Origin: Arenibacter certesii DSM 19833
GTDB taxonomy: Bacteria > Bacteroidota > Bacteroidia > Flavobacteriales > Flavobacteriaceae
Length of the DNA stretch: 64,000 nt
NCBI RefSeq assembly: GCF_000429545.1
Contig: NZ_AUCB01000004.1
Coordinates: 124,001-188,000 of the forward strand
Direction of reading: 5' to 3'
A program made the position numbers and the translations under genes. Below, piece after piece: positions 44,801 to 54,247 of this stretch (positions within the stretch are counted from its first letter, which is position 1; every line of letters begins with the position of its first letter). The notes beneath the pieces were generated by a model. That model was not told the origin of the DNA. It saw nothing but the letters and a program-made list of their open reading frames with translations, and searched no databases.

Positions 44801-46045
44801 CTATTTCAGTTGGTTATCCAGTTTGAGGTCACTGGTAAGTTCACAGATTTTCACGATCACTTCAACCGCTTTTTGCATACTTTCTACAGGTACATATTCA
44901 TATTTACCGTGAAAATTATGTCCTCCTGCAAATATATTGGGGCATGGTAAGCCCATAAAACTTAATTGAGATCCATCGGTGCCACCTCGTATAGGTTTAA
45001 TAATTGGGGTTATGTTTAGGGCCTCCATTGCTTTTTCGGCAATATCCACAATATGCATTACTGGCTCTATTTTCTCCCTCATATTATAGTATTGGTCTTT
45101 AATTTCCAATGAGACATAAGGTCCGTAAGTAGAATTCAATTTTTCGGTAATCTCTTGTAATAAGGCTTTACGCTGATTAAATTTTTCTAAATCATGGTCC
45201 CGTACAATCAATTCTATTTCTGCATTTTCTATTTCTCCGCTTAGGTGATGAACATGAAAGAATCCTTCTCTGGCCGTGGTCCTTTGTGGTACTTCATCTT
45301 TGGGTAGCATGCTGATAAAGTCACTGGCTATCAGTACCGCATTTACCATTTTTCCAATAGCATATCCCGGATGCACGCTTTTTCCGCTAATGCTTATTTT
45401 CGCACCTGCGGCATTAAAGTTTTCATATTCTAATTCTCCAATTTGGCTTCCATCCATGGTGTAGGCCCAATCAGCGCCAAAAGCGCTAACATCAAATTTA
45501 TGGGCGCCCCTTCCTATCTCTTCATCTGGAGTGAAACCAACCCTTATTTTTCCATGCTTAATCTCTGGATGCTGAATTAAATATTCCATAGCGGTCACAA
45601 TCTCCGTAATCCCAGCCTTATCATCTGCACCTAACAATGTGGTGCCATCAGTGGTTATTAAAGTGTTTCCCTTATATTGTAATAAATCGTCAAAATAACT
45701 TGGGGAAAGTATTATGTTTTCTTCTTTGTTGAGGATAATATCACCACCATCGTAATTTTTAACAATCTGGGGATTTACATTGGTGCCCGAAAAATCTGGA
45801 GAGGTATCAAAATGTGCTATAAACCCTATGGTCGGTACCTTCTCGTCAATATTACTGGGAAGCGTAGCCATAATATAAGCGTTTTTGTCAATTACAACTT
45901 CTTCCATCCCAATCTTCTTTAAATCTTCTACCAGTTTATGAGCTAAATCCCACTGTTTTTTTGTACTAGGTGTGGAATTTGAGTTAGGGTCACTTTGCGT
46001 ATCGATAATGATATAGCTTATAAATCGGTCAATAATATGTTGCAT
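44801..46045 (-). CDS. pepT: Peptidase T (tripeptide aminopeptidase)
   Basis: M20B-family zinc aminopeptidase that cleaves the N-terminal residue of tripeptides in the cytoplasm; 414 residues. Metal ligands and catalytic residues: IAHFDTSPDFSG (His78, Asp80), TLLGADDKAG, TPDEEIGRGA and the C-terminal NIFAGGHNFHGKYEYVPVESM; the dimerisation domain sits about 210-320. All motifs intact. The frame can extend six codons to TTG 46063, but ATG 46045 (MQHIIDRF) matches the family start. Confidence 0.95.
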   Translation of the reverse strand: MQHIIDRFISYIIIDTQSDPNSNSTPSTKKQWDLAHKLVEDLKKIGMEEVVIDKNAYIMATLPSNIDEKVPTIGFIAHFDTSPDFSGTNVNPQIVKNYDGGDIILNKEENIILSPSYFDDLLQYKGNTLITTDGTTLLGADDKAGITEIVTAMEYLIQHPEIKHGKIRVGFTPDEEIGRGAHKFDVSAFGADWAYTMDGSQIGELEYENFNAAGAKISISGKSVHPGYAIGKMVNAVLIASDFISMLPKDEVPQRTTAREGFFHVHHLSGEIENAEIELIVRDHDLEKFNQRKALLQEITEKLNSTYGPYVSLEIKDQYYNMREKIEPVMHIVDIAEKAMEALNITPIIKPIRGGTDGSQLSFMGLPCPNIFAGGHNFHGKYEYVPVESMQKAVEVIVKICELTSDLKLDNQLK

Positions 46046-46292
46046 AATAAAATTTTTTTTCAAAAGTACGGTTTATTTGCATTTATGGGAATACCATTTT
46101 TAAAGGGTGTTAATGGTAATTGTTAGAAAGATAGGTGGGGGTTCAAGATTCTTTAATTAATGTTACTTTTTCGTTCATTGTGCTGTAATAAAGAAAGTCG
46201 GACCATAGGATTAGAACTTAAAAATCTCTAGGAGGATATAATTTTATCGTATTATTTCAGTTGTATATTCACATAACGATTAATAAAATGTA

Positions 46293-46709
46293 ATGTTTAA
46301 AAATATTTTTTTTACGTTCTTAACGGGACTTGGGTTTATGTATACTATAAATGCGCAGCAAGATTGTAGCCTAGGTATTGGGGTTTCTAATATGGATACT
46401 GTTGTACAGGTTTTTCAGCTTAATGTTGAGCAGAAGTCAAAATTGGAAGAATTTCAAGTGGCAGTGGGAGTAGAGGCCAAATTATTGGATGAGGAAAGAA
46501 CGGACCTTTTTGAAAAGCATCCCCAAAGTACACCGGAGGAGTTAAAGGCTCTAGAGGTTAAGCATAAGGTTATAGAAGAGAAAATTAAAGCACTTTTTTA
46601 TAGATACGATCGAAAGCTATTGGCTTTATTCAATGAAAAACAATATCAAAGGTACCTTTCCCTTTGCCGTGAAGTATCTAGGCAGCCTATAGAGAAACCT
46701 GTAAATTAA
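46293..46709 (+). CDS. Small secreted protein, unknown function
   Basis: A 138-residue protein with a signal peptide (MFKNIFFTFLTGLGFMYTINAQ). The mature part is mostly helical and highly charged (VEQKSKLEEFQ, TPEELKALEVKHKVIEEKIKALFYRYDRKLLALFNEKQYQRYLSL), with a layout reminiscent of Spy/LTxxQ periplasmic proteins although the LTxxQ motif itself is not seen. No family assigned. ATG start; stands alone 83 bp before pyrD. Confidence 0.65.
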   Translation: MFKNIFFTFLTGLGFMYTINAQQDCSLGIGVSNMDTVVQVFQLNVEQKSKLEEFQVAVGVEAKLLDEERTDLFEKHPQSTPEELKALEVKHKVIEEKIKALFYRYDRKLLALFNEKQYQRYLSLCREVSRQPIEKPVN

Positions 46710-46769
46710 CGTAGTAGGGACATGTTAATAATTTAAGAGTAAATACGGGATTTTACTAGAGGTAGTTCG

Positions 46770-46777
46770 TATTTTTG
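46770..46777 (+). promoter_or_regulatory. -7 element (TATTTTTG) of pyrD
   Basis: Matches TAnnTTTG. It covers the TTG at 46775 that the open frame could otherwise use, so it decides for ATG 46793. Confidence 0.5.
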
Positions 46778-46792
46778 TGCAAATTCGTTTTT

Positions 46793-47836
46793 ATGTACAA
46801 ACATATCATCAGACCCATATTATTTCGATTAGATCCGGAAAAAGTTCACCATCTAACTTTTAGTATGGTTCGTTTTTGTTCCAAGATTGGTCTTTCCGGT
46901 TTATTCCGAGGTATCTATAGCATGGATGACCCTGGGCTGGAACGTAAATTATTTGGCCTTACCTTTAAAAACCCGGTGGGCCTAGCTGCCGGTTTTGATA
47001 AGAATGCGCAATTGTATAACGAGTTATCCGATTTTGGATTTGGATTTGTAGAAATAGGGACCCTTACTCCCAAGCCACAAGATGGCAATCCTAAGAAAAG
47101 GCTATTTCGTTTAAAGGATGATCGGGCTATCATCAATAGAATGGGTTTTAATAACTTAGGCGTAGAAGAAGCGGTTAAGAATTTGCGAAAATCACACCGG
47201 GTTTTGATTGGTGGTAATATTGGAAAAAACAAACTGACTCCCAATACTTTAGCGGTAAAGGATTACCTAATTTGTCTAGAAGCATTATTTAATGACGTAG
47301 ATTATTTTGTGGTGAATGTAAGCTCCCCCAACACTCCGGGATTAAGGGAACTGCAGGATAAAGAACCCCTAACAGCTTTATTGAAAGCACTAAAGACGGA
47401 AAATAGTGTTTTGGCAAAGAAAAGGAAAACGCAAGAACGACCTATTTTACTGAAAATTGCGCCAGATTTAACCGATGATCAATTGTTGGATATTATTGAA
47501 ATAGTTGAAGTAACTGCTATTGATGGGGTAATTGCTACCAATACAACCATTTCTAGAGATAATCTAAAATCGGAGCCAAGACTTGTAAACGAGAATGGGG
47601 GAGTAAGTGGAAAACCATTAACAAAGCGTAGTACTGAAGTAATCCGATTTTTGTCTGAAAAGAGCAACAAAGCCTTCCCTATTATTGGGGTAGGTGGAAT
47701 CCATTCCCCAAAAGATGCCTTGGAAAAGCTGGAAGCTGGGGCAGACCTAATTCAATTATGGACAGGTTTTGTTTATGAGGGCCCAGGATTGATAAAACGA
47801 ATCAATAAAGCTATTCTCAATAAGAATAACCATTAG
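46793..47836 (+). CDS. pyrD: Quinone-dependent dihydroorotate dehydrogenase (class 2)
   Basis: FMN enzyme of pyrimidine synthesis that oxidises dihydroorotate and passes electrons to the membrane quinone pool. 347 residues: the N-terminal membrane-associating helix ([23 protein letters not shown]), then the TIM barrel with [56 protein letters not shown] (catalytic Ser of class 2), [10 protein letters not shown] and [18 protein letters not shown]. Complete. Start chosen at ATG 46793 because the upstream TTG lies in the promoter. Confidence 0.95.
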   Translation: MYKHIIRPILFRLDPEKVHHLTFSMVRFCSKIGLSGLFRGIYSMDDPGLERKLFGLTFKNPVGLAAGFDKNAQLYNELSDFGFGFVEIGTLTPKPQDGNPKKRLFRLKDDRAIINRMGFNNLGVEEAVKNLRKSHRVLIGGNIGKNKLTPNTLAVKDYLICLEALFNDVDYFVVNVSSPNTPGLRELQDKEPLTALLKALKTENSVLAKKRKTQERPILLKIAPDLTDDQLLDIIEIVEVTAIDGVIATNTTISRDNLKSEPRLVNENGGVSGKPLTKRSTEVIRFLSEKSNKAFPIIGVGGIHSPKDALEKLEAGADLIQLWTGFVYEGPGLIKRINKAILNKNNH

Positions 47837-47877
47837 AGGTAGTTAAAGCTTGTCTTAATAGTTTACCATAATATTTA

Positions 47878-48300
47878 TTAGTTGGTCCAGTAATCTACTA
47901 CCACTACATCATCAAGATGAGGCGTGAGAATGGCGCCAAATGCTTTATGATCCGGATGTGGTAAATATATAGCGCGGTCTTCTTCGCTGTTGAATGTAAG
48001 GAGGAAGCAATGAGTTAATCCCTTGTTGAGGCCCTCTGGGCTGTTATTAAGACCCCATTCGTAATCCTTAATTTGGGATATTTTTTGAGGTAATGCCGAA
48101 AAGGCGGCTTCTACCTTTGCAATATCCTCTTTGGAAGTCCCTTCCTTAAATTTAAACAATACAACATGCCGCAAAAGGCTGTCCTTTTTTTCTATAGTCT
48201 TCATTTCTAGTGTTTCTGAATTGTGCAATGGGGTTAGATTTGTAAAACTCATCAATACTAAGATGAGAGCTAAACTGCTCAGGGATATAATTGTTTTCAT
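47878..48300 (-). CDS. Secreted Dabb-domain protein
   Basis: A 140-residue protein with a hydrophobic leader (MKTIISLSSLALILVLMSFT) and a stress-responsive A/B-barrel (Dabb) domain (about 42-138): RHVVLFKFKEGTSKEDIAKVE, GLNKGLTHCFLLTFNSEEDRAIYLPHPDHKAF, VVVVDYW. Dabb proteins are ferredoxin-like dimers of mostly unknown role. The leader suggests export, which is seen in Bacteroidota homologues. Convergent with pyrD. Confidence 0.88.
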   Translation of the reverse strand: MKTIISLSSLALILVLMSFTNLTPLHNSETLEMKTIEKKDSLLRHVVLFKFKEGTSKEDIAKVEAAFSALPQKISQIKDYEWGLNNSPEGLNKGLTHCFLLTFNSEEDRAIYLPHPDHKAFGAILTPHLDDVVVVDYWTN

Positions 48301-48413
48301 TTAATTTTGGTTTTAAAGGATCTGTATTATTTTTGATGTACTAATATCAGGAATTTTTATCATTCTAATACCCAAAAACCATAATGTTTTATAATGCCTA
48401 AACCAGAAATGCA

Positions 48414-49040
48414 TTGAACTACGATATATTAATCGCTTTTATGTTTGCTACTGCGGCATTGGCAATTTCTCCCGGACCCGACAATATATTCGTTTTGGTA
48501 CAAAGCATCACGAACGGTAAGAAATATGGTATTGCTACTGTAGCCGGATTAATGACAGGATGCTTAGTGCACGCCACGCTACTGGCTTTTGGGGTTTCAG
48601 CCATAATTAAACAGCACGATTATTTATTTTTTGGGATTAAGTTATTTGGCGCTGTATATATGTTTTACTTGGCTTATATGGTTTTTAGAAGTCCGGATGA
48701 ATTAGAACTTTCGGGAGAATCTGGAAATAAGAAAACTTTGAGTGGATTATTTAAACAGGGATTTATTATGAATGTGCTAAATCCGAAAGTCGGAATATTT
48801 TTCTTGGCTTTCTTTCCTGGTTTTTTATTTAGTGACTCAATAAGCACGGTAGTTCAATTTTATGTCCTTGCATTTATTTTTATGGGGGTTTCTTTTGTAA
48901 TTTTCAGTGGGATTGCGGTACTATCCGGATCAATTTCAGATTATATTACTAAGAATAAGAATTTAGGGAAGGTATTAAAATGGCTACAAATCATCGTTTT
49001 TACAGGGATCGGTATTTATCTATTGATATCAGATAATTAA
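48414..49040 (+). CDS. LysE/RhtB-family amino-acid exporter
   Basis: A 208-residue inner-membrane exporter with six helices. Diagnostic opening FMFATAALAISPGPDNIFVL and later GLFKQGFIMNVLNPKVGIFFLAFFPGFL. Family members export lysine, threonine, homoserine lactone or similar. The start is TTG 48414: the family begins about nine residues before the SPGPDN motif helix, and the only nearby ATG is either out of frame (48409) or inside the helix. The substrate is not determined. Confidence 0.9.
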   Translation: MNYDILIAFMFATAALAISPGPDNIFVLVQSITNGKKYGIATVAGLMTGCLVHATLLAFGVSAIIKQHDYLFFGIKLFGAVYMFYLAYMVFRSPDELELSGESGNKKTLSGLFKQGFIMNVLNPKVGIFFLAFFPGFLFSDSISTVVQFYVLAFIFMGVSFVIFSGIAVLSGSISDYITKNKNLGKVLKWLQIIVFTGIGIYLLISDN

Positions 49041-49071
49041 TAGTAATTTTGAGGAAGCTATTTTATAGAGC

Positions 49072-49941
49072 ATGTCCAACACCACCATTAAAATAATAGA
49101 ATGTCCAAGGGATGCCATGCAAGGCATCAAAACATTTATACCTACAGAGAAAAAAGTGAAGTATATTCAAGCTTTACTGAACTGCGGTTTTGATACCATA
49201 GATTTTGGAAGTTTTGTATCTCCTAAAGCAATTCCGCAAATGCAGGATACTGCTGAGGTATTACATCGATTGGACCTTTCTCGTACCCAATCCAAGCTTT
49301 TAGCGATTGTTGCTAATGTAAGGGGCGCCGAAGATGCTGCCCAACATGATAATATTAATTATTTAGGATATCCGTTTTCTATCTCTGAGAACTTCCAAAT
49401 GCGGAATACTCATAAGACTATTGCTGAGTCTGTAGTGACCCTACAAGAAATCCTAAACATTGCAGATCGTAATGGGAAAGAGGTGGTTACCTATATCTCT
49501 ATGGGGTTTGGTAATCCTTATGGAGATCCTTGGAGTGTGGAAGTTGTTGGGGAATGGACCGAGAAATTATCGGGTATGGGCGTAAAGATCCTTTCTCTTT
49601 CCGATACGGTAGGGACTTCTACTCCCGAAGTAATCGATTATCTGTTTTCGCATTTAATCCCTCAGTTCCCGAAAATTGAATTTGGTGCGCATTTGCATAC
49701 TACTCCTACTAAATGGCACGAAAAGGTAAACGCCGCTTTTAAGGCGGGTTGTAGAAGGTTTGATGGTGCGGTACAGGGATTCGGAGGTTGTCCTATGGCC
49801 AAGGATGAACTTACCGGCAATATGCCCACAGAAAAAATACTTTCCTATTTCACCAGTGCTAAGATGGAGACCAAAGTAAATTGGATGGCTTTTGAGGCAG
49901 CCTTCAATAAGGCATCAGATCTTTTTGCCGAATATCATTAG
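49072..49941 (+). CDS. Hydroxymethylglutaryl-CoA lyase
   Basis: Cleaves HMG-CoA to acetyl-CoA and acetoacetate, the last step of leucine degradation. 289 residues, a TIM barrel of the DRE-TIM family: IIECPRDAMQGI (in place of EVxPRDGLQ), DTIDFGSFVSPKAIPQMQD, FGAHLHTTPTKWHEKV (metal-binding His pair) and the signature FGGCPMAKDELTGN with the active-site Cys. Complete; cytoplasmic. 31 bp after the LysE gene, same direction, possibly the same transcript. Confidence 0.93.
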   Translation: MSNTTIKIIECPRDAMQGIKTFIPTEKKVKYIQALLNCGFDTIDFGSFVSPKAIPQMQDTAEVLHRLDLSRTQSKLLAIVANVRGAEDAAQHDNINYLGYPFSISENFQMRNTHKTIAESVVTLQEILNIADRNGKEVVTYISMGFGNPYGDPWSVEVVGEWTEKLSGMGVKILSLSDTVGTSTPEVIDYLFSHLIPQFPKIEFGAHLHTTPTKWHEKVNAAFKAGCRRFDGAVQGFGGCPMAKDELTGNMPTEKILSYFTSAKMETKVNWMAFEAAFNKASDLFAEYH

Positions 49942-50010
49942 TGTTTACCACCTTCAGAGAGGCTATAAATATTAAATTTTAAACTTTATTTAGAATTATT
50001 TTAAATAATG

Positions 50011-50041
50011 TTTGTGAGAATTTATTCTGAGTTTATATTTG
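50011..50041 (+). promoter_or_regulatory. Bacteroidota-type promoter, both boxes
   Basis: TTTG (50011-50014), 19-bp spacer, TATATTTG (50034-50041). This is a textbook -33/-7 pair for the Bacteroidota housekeeping sigma factor and the best promoter in the window. Transcription should start near 50048, giving about 42 nt of leader for the porin gene. Confidence 0.75.
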
Positions 50042-50089
50042 CACCTGTTTTTTATTAATTATAATCAGTCTAAATAAAGATAGTCTTTT

Positions 50090-51268
50090 ATGAAATCATC
50101 TATTTATTTTCTAGCCTTAATTTTTAGTGCTACTATGTTAGGGCAAACAAAGAGCGAATCAATAGCTCAAACTCCACAAAATAATATAGGTGGAGCGCCG
50201 CGTATACAATCCAGTGCTGATGGTTCAGCTTTAACGCTAGGTGGTTATGGGGAAATTTCATACAACCAACCGGAAGGTGATAATGGCGAATTAGACATAC
50301 AGCGATTGGTGCTTATGTTAGGGTATCGTTTCAATGATAAAACCCAATTTTTTACTGAAATCGAATTTGAGCACGTAGAGGAGGTATATGTAGAGCAGGC
50401 TTTTGTAAACTACAACGTTGCCAATAATGTTAACCTTAGGGGAGGTTTAATGTTGGTTCCTATGGGTATTATTAATGAGCACCATGAGCCTACAACCTTT
50501 AATGGGGTAGAGCGCCCAGCACTAGATAATGTAATTGTTCCTACCACATGGAGGGAGATTGGTGTTGGAGTTAGTGGTAAGTTAAATAACCTATCAATAG
50601 GATACCAGGCTTATATTTTTAACGGATTTAAATCTACCGAGTTTGATGGAGAGGGTGGCGTTTCCGGTTTTCTAAAAGGATCTAATGGTTTACGTGGAGG
50701 AAGACAAAAGGGGATAAAATCTACAGTGGATAGTCCTACCTTTTCTACAAAAATAGATTACTATGGTATACTGGGACTTAAACTTGGATTTTCTACCTAT
50801 TTCGGTAAGACCCAAGCGGCAGATAACGTAGAGAATCTGGAGGGTGCCAACATCGGGATAGCAATGTATGGCTTGGATGCACGCTATACTTACGAACGTT
50901 TTACAGCGAGAGGACAGTTTATCCATGCTTCTCTTTCCGATACCGATAAATATAATGCCTTAACCAGTAAAGATTTAGGTAGTGCATTGCAAGGTTATTA
51001 TATAGAAGGAGCCTATAATTTATTGCCTACTGATAAGGAGCAGAAATTATATGTTTTTACTAGATATGAAAATTATAATACCCATGCCGATACTGCCGGT
51101 GGTTTAGTTAAAAATAAAGCTTACGATAGAACCGATGTTACTGCGGGACTAAGTTATCATATTGCACCCGGTGTGGTTTTGAAAGGGGATTATCAGTTTA
51201 GAGATAATGCACTTTCAGGAGATGACGTAAAGAATCGATTAAATCTTGGGATAGGTGTTTGGTTTTAA
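50090..51268 (+). CDS. OprO/OprP-like outer-membrane porin
   Basis: A 392-residue barrel protein with a signal peptide (FLALIFSATMLGQ) and C-terminal GIGVWF ending in Phe. Strands such as LTLGGYGEISYNQPEGD, DIQRLVLMLGYRFNDKTQFFTEIEFEH, EVYVEQAFVNYNVANNVNLRGGLMLVPMGIINE resemble the phosphate/pyrophosphate-selective porin O and P family. Driven by the strong promoter at 50011-50041. It lies upstream of an FMN-binding protein and a 4-TM protein, with a terminator between. Confidence 0.85.
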   Translation: MKSSIYFLALIFSATMLGQTKSESIAQTPQNNIGGAPRIQSSADGSALTLGGYGEISYNQPEGDNGELDIQRLVLMLGYRFNDKTQFFTEIEFEHVEEVYVEQAFVNYNVANNVNLRGGLMLVPMGIINEHHEPTTFNGVERPALDNVIVPTTWREIGVGVSGKLNNLSIGYQAYIFNGFKSTEFDGEGGVSGFLKGSNGLRGGRQKGIKSTVDSPTFSTKIDYYGILGLKLGFSTYFGKTQAADNVENLEGANIGIAMYGLDARYTYERFTARGQFIHASLSDTDKYNALTSKDLGSALQGYYIEGAYNLLPTDKEQKLYVFTRYENYNTHADTAGGLVKNKAYDRTDVTAGLSYHIAPGVVLKGDYQFRDNALSGDDVKNRLNLGIGVWF

Positions 51269-51315
51269 AAGCAGGAGTATTCGGTAATTGTTGTCAATTT
51301 TATTTTAACGACATT

Positions 51316-51362
51316 AAATTCCGATAGGGTCACTTTTTTGAGACTGATATCGGAATTTTTTT
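51316..51362 (+). terminator. Intrinsic terminator after the porin
   Basis: AAATTCCGATA (51316-51326) pairs with TATCGGAATTT (51348-51358), loop of 21 nt, then T. It separates the porin from the FMN-binding gene at least partly. Confidence 0.6.
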
Positions 51363-51580
51363 CTGCTCGTTATTAGCGGAAGCTAATGCTAACGCTTGAT
51401 GTTAGTCAATTACCTCGTAGTTAATCCATAAAATACAGGGCGAGTGACTACGATTTCAAAACCACGCCCGCCCCATCGGAAATGGCAAGTGAGCGTAGGG
51501 ACATTCAAATCTCACTTAGAGAATAAATTATTTTTCTATTACTCTGTGTTCAGATTATTATTAAAAATGATTCTAAATTA
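51363..51580. other. Intergenic region with a GC-richer patch
   Basis: Positions about 51430-51515 are GC-richer than the surroundings and contain no open frame I can assign. Possible relic of a mobile or palindromic element; no family recognised. Confidence 0.25.
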
Positions 51581-51593
51581 GTATTTTTGACGC

Positions 51594-52130
51594 ATGATAA
51601 ACCGAATTAAAACAACGGGTCTATTCCTATTAATTAGTATGCTCTTAATGGGAAGCGGACTTCCAAAGCAGCTACAAAAAAGAGTAGAGAAGGAGATAGA
51701 GAAGGTTTTCGAGATTGAGAATATCGCAATGAAACCCGTTTCTATACCCGATGCAACCAATAGATCACTCCCTACAAAAATTACAACTGATAATTTCTTT
51801 AAACTGGAAAAAGGCTCAAGGCTTATTGGATATTTTTATGTGGGAAATGCGCCTAGCAAAACGGCGATATTTGATTATTTGGTCGTGTTTGATGCCAATT
51901 TAACGGTAGTACACTCCAAAGTTTTAGTATATCGGGAAGAATATGGTGGTGAGATAGGTAGTAAAAGGTGGTTGCAGCAGTTTATAGGGAAATCTGGAAA
52001 GGATAGGGTAGATCATACTACCAATATAGATGGTATTTCTGGTGCTACTATTTCTGTTCGCTCTATGACAAATTCCATGGATAATTTGTTGCAAACTATA
52101 GGGATCCTTCAAAATAAAAAACTGCTTTAA
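51594..52130 (+). CDS. Exported FMN-binding domain protein
   Basis: A 178-residue protein with an N-terminal membrane anchor or signal (GLFLLISMLLMGSG) and an FMN_bind domain (about 75-170). The flavinylation motif is DGISGATIS (146-154), with Thr152 the expected site of covalent FMN attachment by the flavin transferase ApbE. It would act outside the inner membrane in one-electron transfer. The stop codon overlaps the start of the next gene by one base (52130). A TATTTTTG at 51582-51589 lies only four bases before the ATG and would imply a leaderless message; uncertain. Confidence 0.85.
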   Translation: MINRIKTTGLFLLISMLLMGSGLPKQLQKRVEKEIEKVFEIENIAMKPVSIPDATNRSLPTKITTDNFFKLEKGSRLIGYFYVGNAPSKTAIFDYLVVFDANLTVVHSKVLVYREEYGGEIGSKRWLQQFIGKSGKDRVDHTTNIDGISGATISVRSMTNSMDNLLQTIGILQNKKLL

Positions 52131-52633
52131 TGAATTATAACGGCTTGCTAATAAATTTGCCTACTGGCATAAAGTGGTTTGTAGGTTCATTTGTACTGGT
52201 ACTCAGTATTGGGTTTTATACCGGCTTGCTGTTTGTTTCCAATGCCACTTCTACCTCTAGTAGTGGTTTAGTAGAAAACTATTTGGGAAATGAGGAAAAT
52301 GACGACGCGGAAATTATGAAATTTAAAAAAGGGGATAGGGAAATGCTGACCATAATACATACCCATGTCTTATCTATGTCGTTCATTTTTTTTCTTCTTG
52401 GTGGATTGGTATGGATTGCCAAACTGCCACATAAATTAAAGATGTTTCTCACTATAGAACCGCTCATTTCTGTGTTGTTAACATTTGGCGGTATCTATTT
52501 AATGTGGTCCGGATGGCTATGGATGAAATATGTGGTAATGTTTTCTGGTTTTTTAATGACGCTCACCTTTAGTGTATCGGCAATTCTAGTGGTTTATCAA
52601 CTGTTTTTGAAACCCTCCACTGTCATTAAATGA
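52130..52633 (+). CDS. Four-helix membrane protein coupled to the FMN-binding protein
   Basis: A 167-residue inner-membrane protein with four predicted helices (about 17-37, 76-96, 107-127 and 133-158) and one soluble loop (about 40-70) rich in Asn, Glu and Asp. Two histidines (His77, His79 in IIHTHVLSMSF) lie at the start of the second helix, and could bind heme or metal; that is inference. It overlaps the FMN-binding gene by one base, a sign of strict co-expression, and may be its membrane partner. No family recognised with confidence. Confidence 0.7.
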   Translation: MNYNGLLINLPTGIKWFVGSFVLVLSIGFYTGLLFVSNATSTSSSGLVENYLGNEENDDAEIMKFKKGDREMLTIIHTHVLSMSFIFFLLGGLVWIAKLPHKLKMFLTIEPLISVLLTFGGIYLMWSGWLWMKYVVMFSGFLMTLTFSVSAILVVYQLFLKPSTVIK

Positions 52634-52664
52634 AATATGTGATTATTTTTATTTCATAATGTAG

Positions 52665-52672
52665 TATATTTG
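52665..52672 (+). promoter_or_regulatory. -7 element (TATATTTG) of guaB
   Basis: Exact TAnnTTTG match, 23 bp before the guaB ATG. No TTTG at -33. Confidence 0.5.
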
Positions 52673-52695
52673 CACGCAATTAATCTCTAATTGCT

Positions 52696-54168
52696 ATGAA
52701 AGCTCACCTAGATAAAATTGTTGGCGAAGGTCTAACTTACGATGATGTACTATTAGTACCAGCCTTTTCCGAGGTGCTTCCTCGGGAAGTCAACATTCAA
52801 ACAAAGTTCACTAGAAACATTACTATTAACGTTCCAATTGTTTCCGCAGCTATGGATACAGTAACGGAATCACGTATGGCTATTGCTATGGCCCGTGAAG
52901 GAGGAATAGGAGTGCTGCATAAAAATATGTCCATTCAAGATCAGGCCGAAAAGGTGCGACGTGTTAAACGTGCAGAAAGCGGTATGATCTTAGATCCTAT
53001 TACGCTTCCATTAAATTCTAGTGTTCGCGATGCCAAAGCCTATATGAAAGATTATAGCATTGGTGGTATCCCTATAGTGGATGCTGAGGGTAAATTGATC
53101 GGAATAGTGACCAACAGGGATCTTCGTTTCGAGAAAGATAATGAACGCCCTATATCGGAGGTTATGACCCATAAAAATCTAGTTACTGTTGCAGAGGGTA
53201 CCTCTTTGGAACAGGCTGAAGATATTTTGCAAAAACATAAGATTGAGAAGCTCCCCGTTGTAAATAAGGACGATGTGTTAGTTGGACTTATAACTTTCAG
53301 AGACATTACCAAATTAACACAGAAGCCAATAGCGAATAAGGATCAGTACGGAAGACTACGTGTTGCTGCAGCCTTAGGTGTTACTGCTGATGCCCTAGAT
53401 AGAACAGAGGCTTTAGTAGCTGCAGGGGTCGATGCTGTTATTATTGATACTGCCCACGGACATACCAAAGGGGTGGTCCAAGTATTGAACTTGGTTAAAA
53501 GCAAATTTCCTGATTTAGATGTTATTGTGGGGAATATTGCTACTGCTGAAGCTGCTAAATATTTGGTTGATGCTGGTGCAGATGCCGTTAAGGTGGGAAT
53601 AGGTCCTGGGTCTATTTGTACAACTAGAGTGGTTGCAGGGGTTGGTTTTCCTCAGTTTTCTGCAGTTATGGAAGTTGCAGCGGCTATTAAAGGAAGTGGC
53701 ATTCCTGTTATAGCAGATGGAGGGATCCGATACACTGGTGATATCCCTAAAGCTATCGCTGCTGGTGCCGATTCGGTTATGTTAGGCTCTTTATTGGCAG
53801 GAACAAAGGAATCTCCTGGTGAGACCGTTATATATGAAGGTCGTAAGTATAAGACATATAGAGGAATGGGTTCTGTTGAGGCCATGAGACAAGGGAGTAA
53901 GGATCGCTATTTCCAAGATGTAGAAGACGATATTAAGAAATTGGTGCCGGAAGGTATTGTAGGTCGTGTTCCTTATAAAGGTGATTTGTATGAAAGTATC
54001 CATCAATTTATTGGCGGTCTGCGTGCAGGAATGGGTTATTGTGGGGCAAAGGATATTGCCACCTTACAGGATACCGGAAGATTTGTTAAGATTACCTCTA
54101 GTGGTATTAATGAGAGTCATCCACATGATGTAACCATTACCAAGGAATCTCCAAACTACAGCAGATAA
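52696..54168 (+). CDS. guaB: Inosine-5'-monophosphate dehydrogenase
   Basis: NAD-dependent oxidation of IMP to XMP, the committed step of GMP synthesis. 490 residues: TIM barrel with [19 protein letters not shown] at the start, two CBS domains (about 95-210, [23 protein letters not shown] and [20 protein letters not shown] regions), catalytic loop GPGSICTTR with Cys308, flap region [10 protein letters not shown] and RVPYKGDL. Complete, monocistronic, with a strong terminator following. Confidence 0.97.
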   Translation: MKAHLDKIVGEGLTYDDVLLVPAFSEVLPREVNIQTKFTRNITINVPIVSAAMDTVTESRMAIAMAREGGIGVLHKNMSIQDQAEKVRRVKRAESGMILDPITLPLNSSVRDAKAYMKDYSIGGIPIVDAEGKLIGIVTNRDLRFEKDNERPISEVMTHKNLVTVAEGTSLEQAEDILQKHKIEKLPVVNKDDVLVGLITFRDITKLTQKPIANKDQYGRLRVAAALGVTADALDRTEALVAAGVDAVIIDTAHGHTKGVVQVLNLVKSKFPDLDVIVGNIATAEAAKYLVDAGADAVKVGIGPGSICTTRVVAGVGFPQFSAVMEVAAAIKGSGIPVIADGGIRYTGDIPKAIAAGADSVMLGSLLAGTKESPGETVIYEGRKYKTYRGMGSVEAMRQGSKDRYFQDVEDDIKKLVPEGIVGRVPYKGDLYESIHQFIGGLRAGMGYCGAKDIATLQDTGRFVKITSSGINESHPHDVTITKESPNYSR

Positions 54169-54189
54169 GTTGTAAAAAATCACTTGTAT

Positions 54190-54228
54190 AAAATATAAAA
54201 AGCCCCAAGAAGGGGCTTTTTATATTTT
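54190..54228. terminator. Perfect 17-bp bidirectional terminator
   Basis: AAAATATAAAAAGCCCC (54190-54206), five-base loop, GGGGCTTTTTATATTTT (54212-54228). Serves guaB and the convergent thioredoxin-like gene. Confidence 0.88.
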
Positions 54229-54247
54229 ATGTTTGTAGGTATTGTAG

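Noticed and set aside
51582-51589. TATTTTTG immediately before the FMN-binding gene as its promoter
   Set aside because: Only four bases before the ATG and without a -33 box; mentioned in the gene entry but not listed as a promoter.
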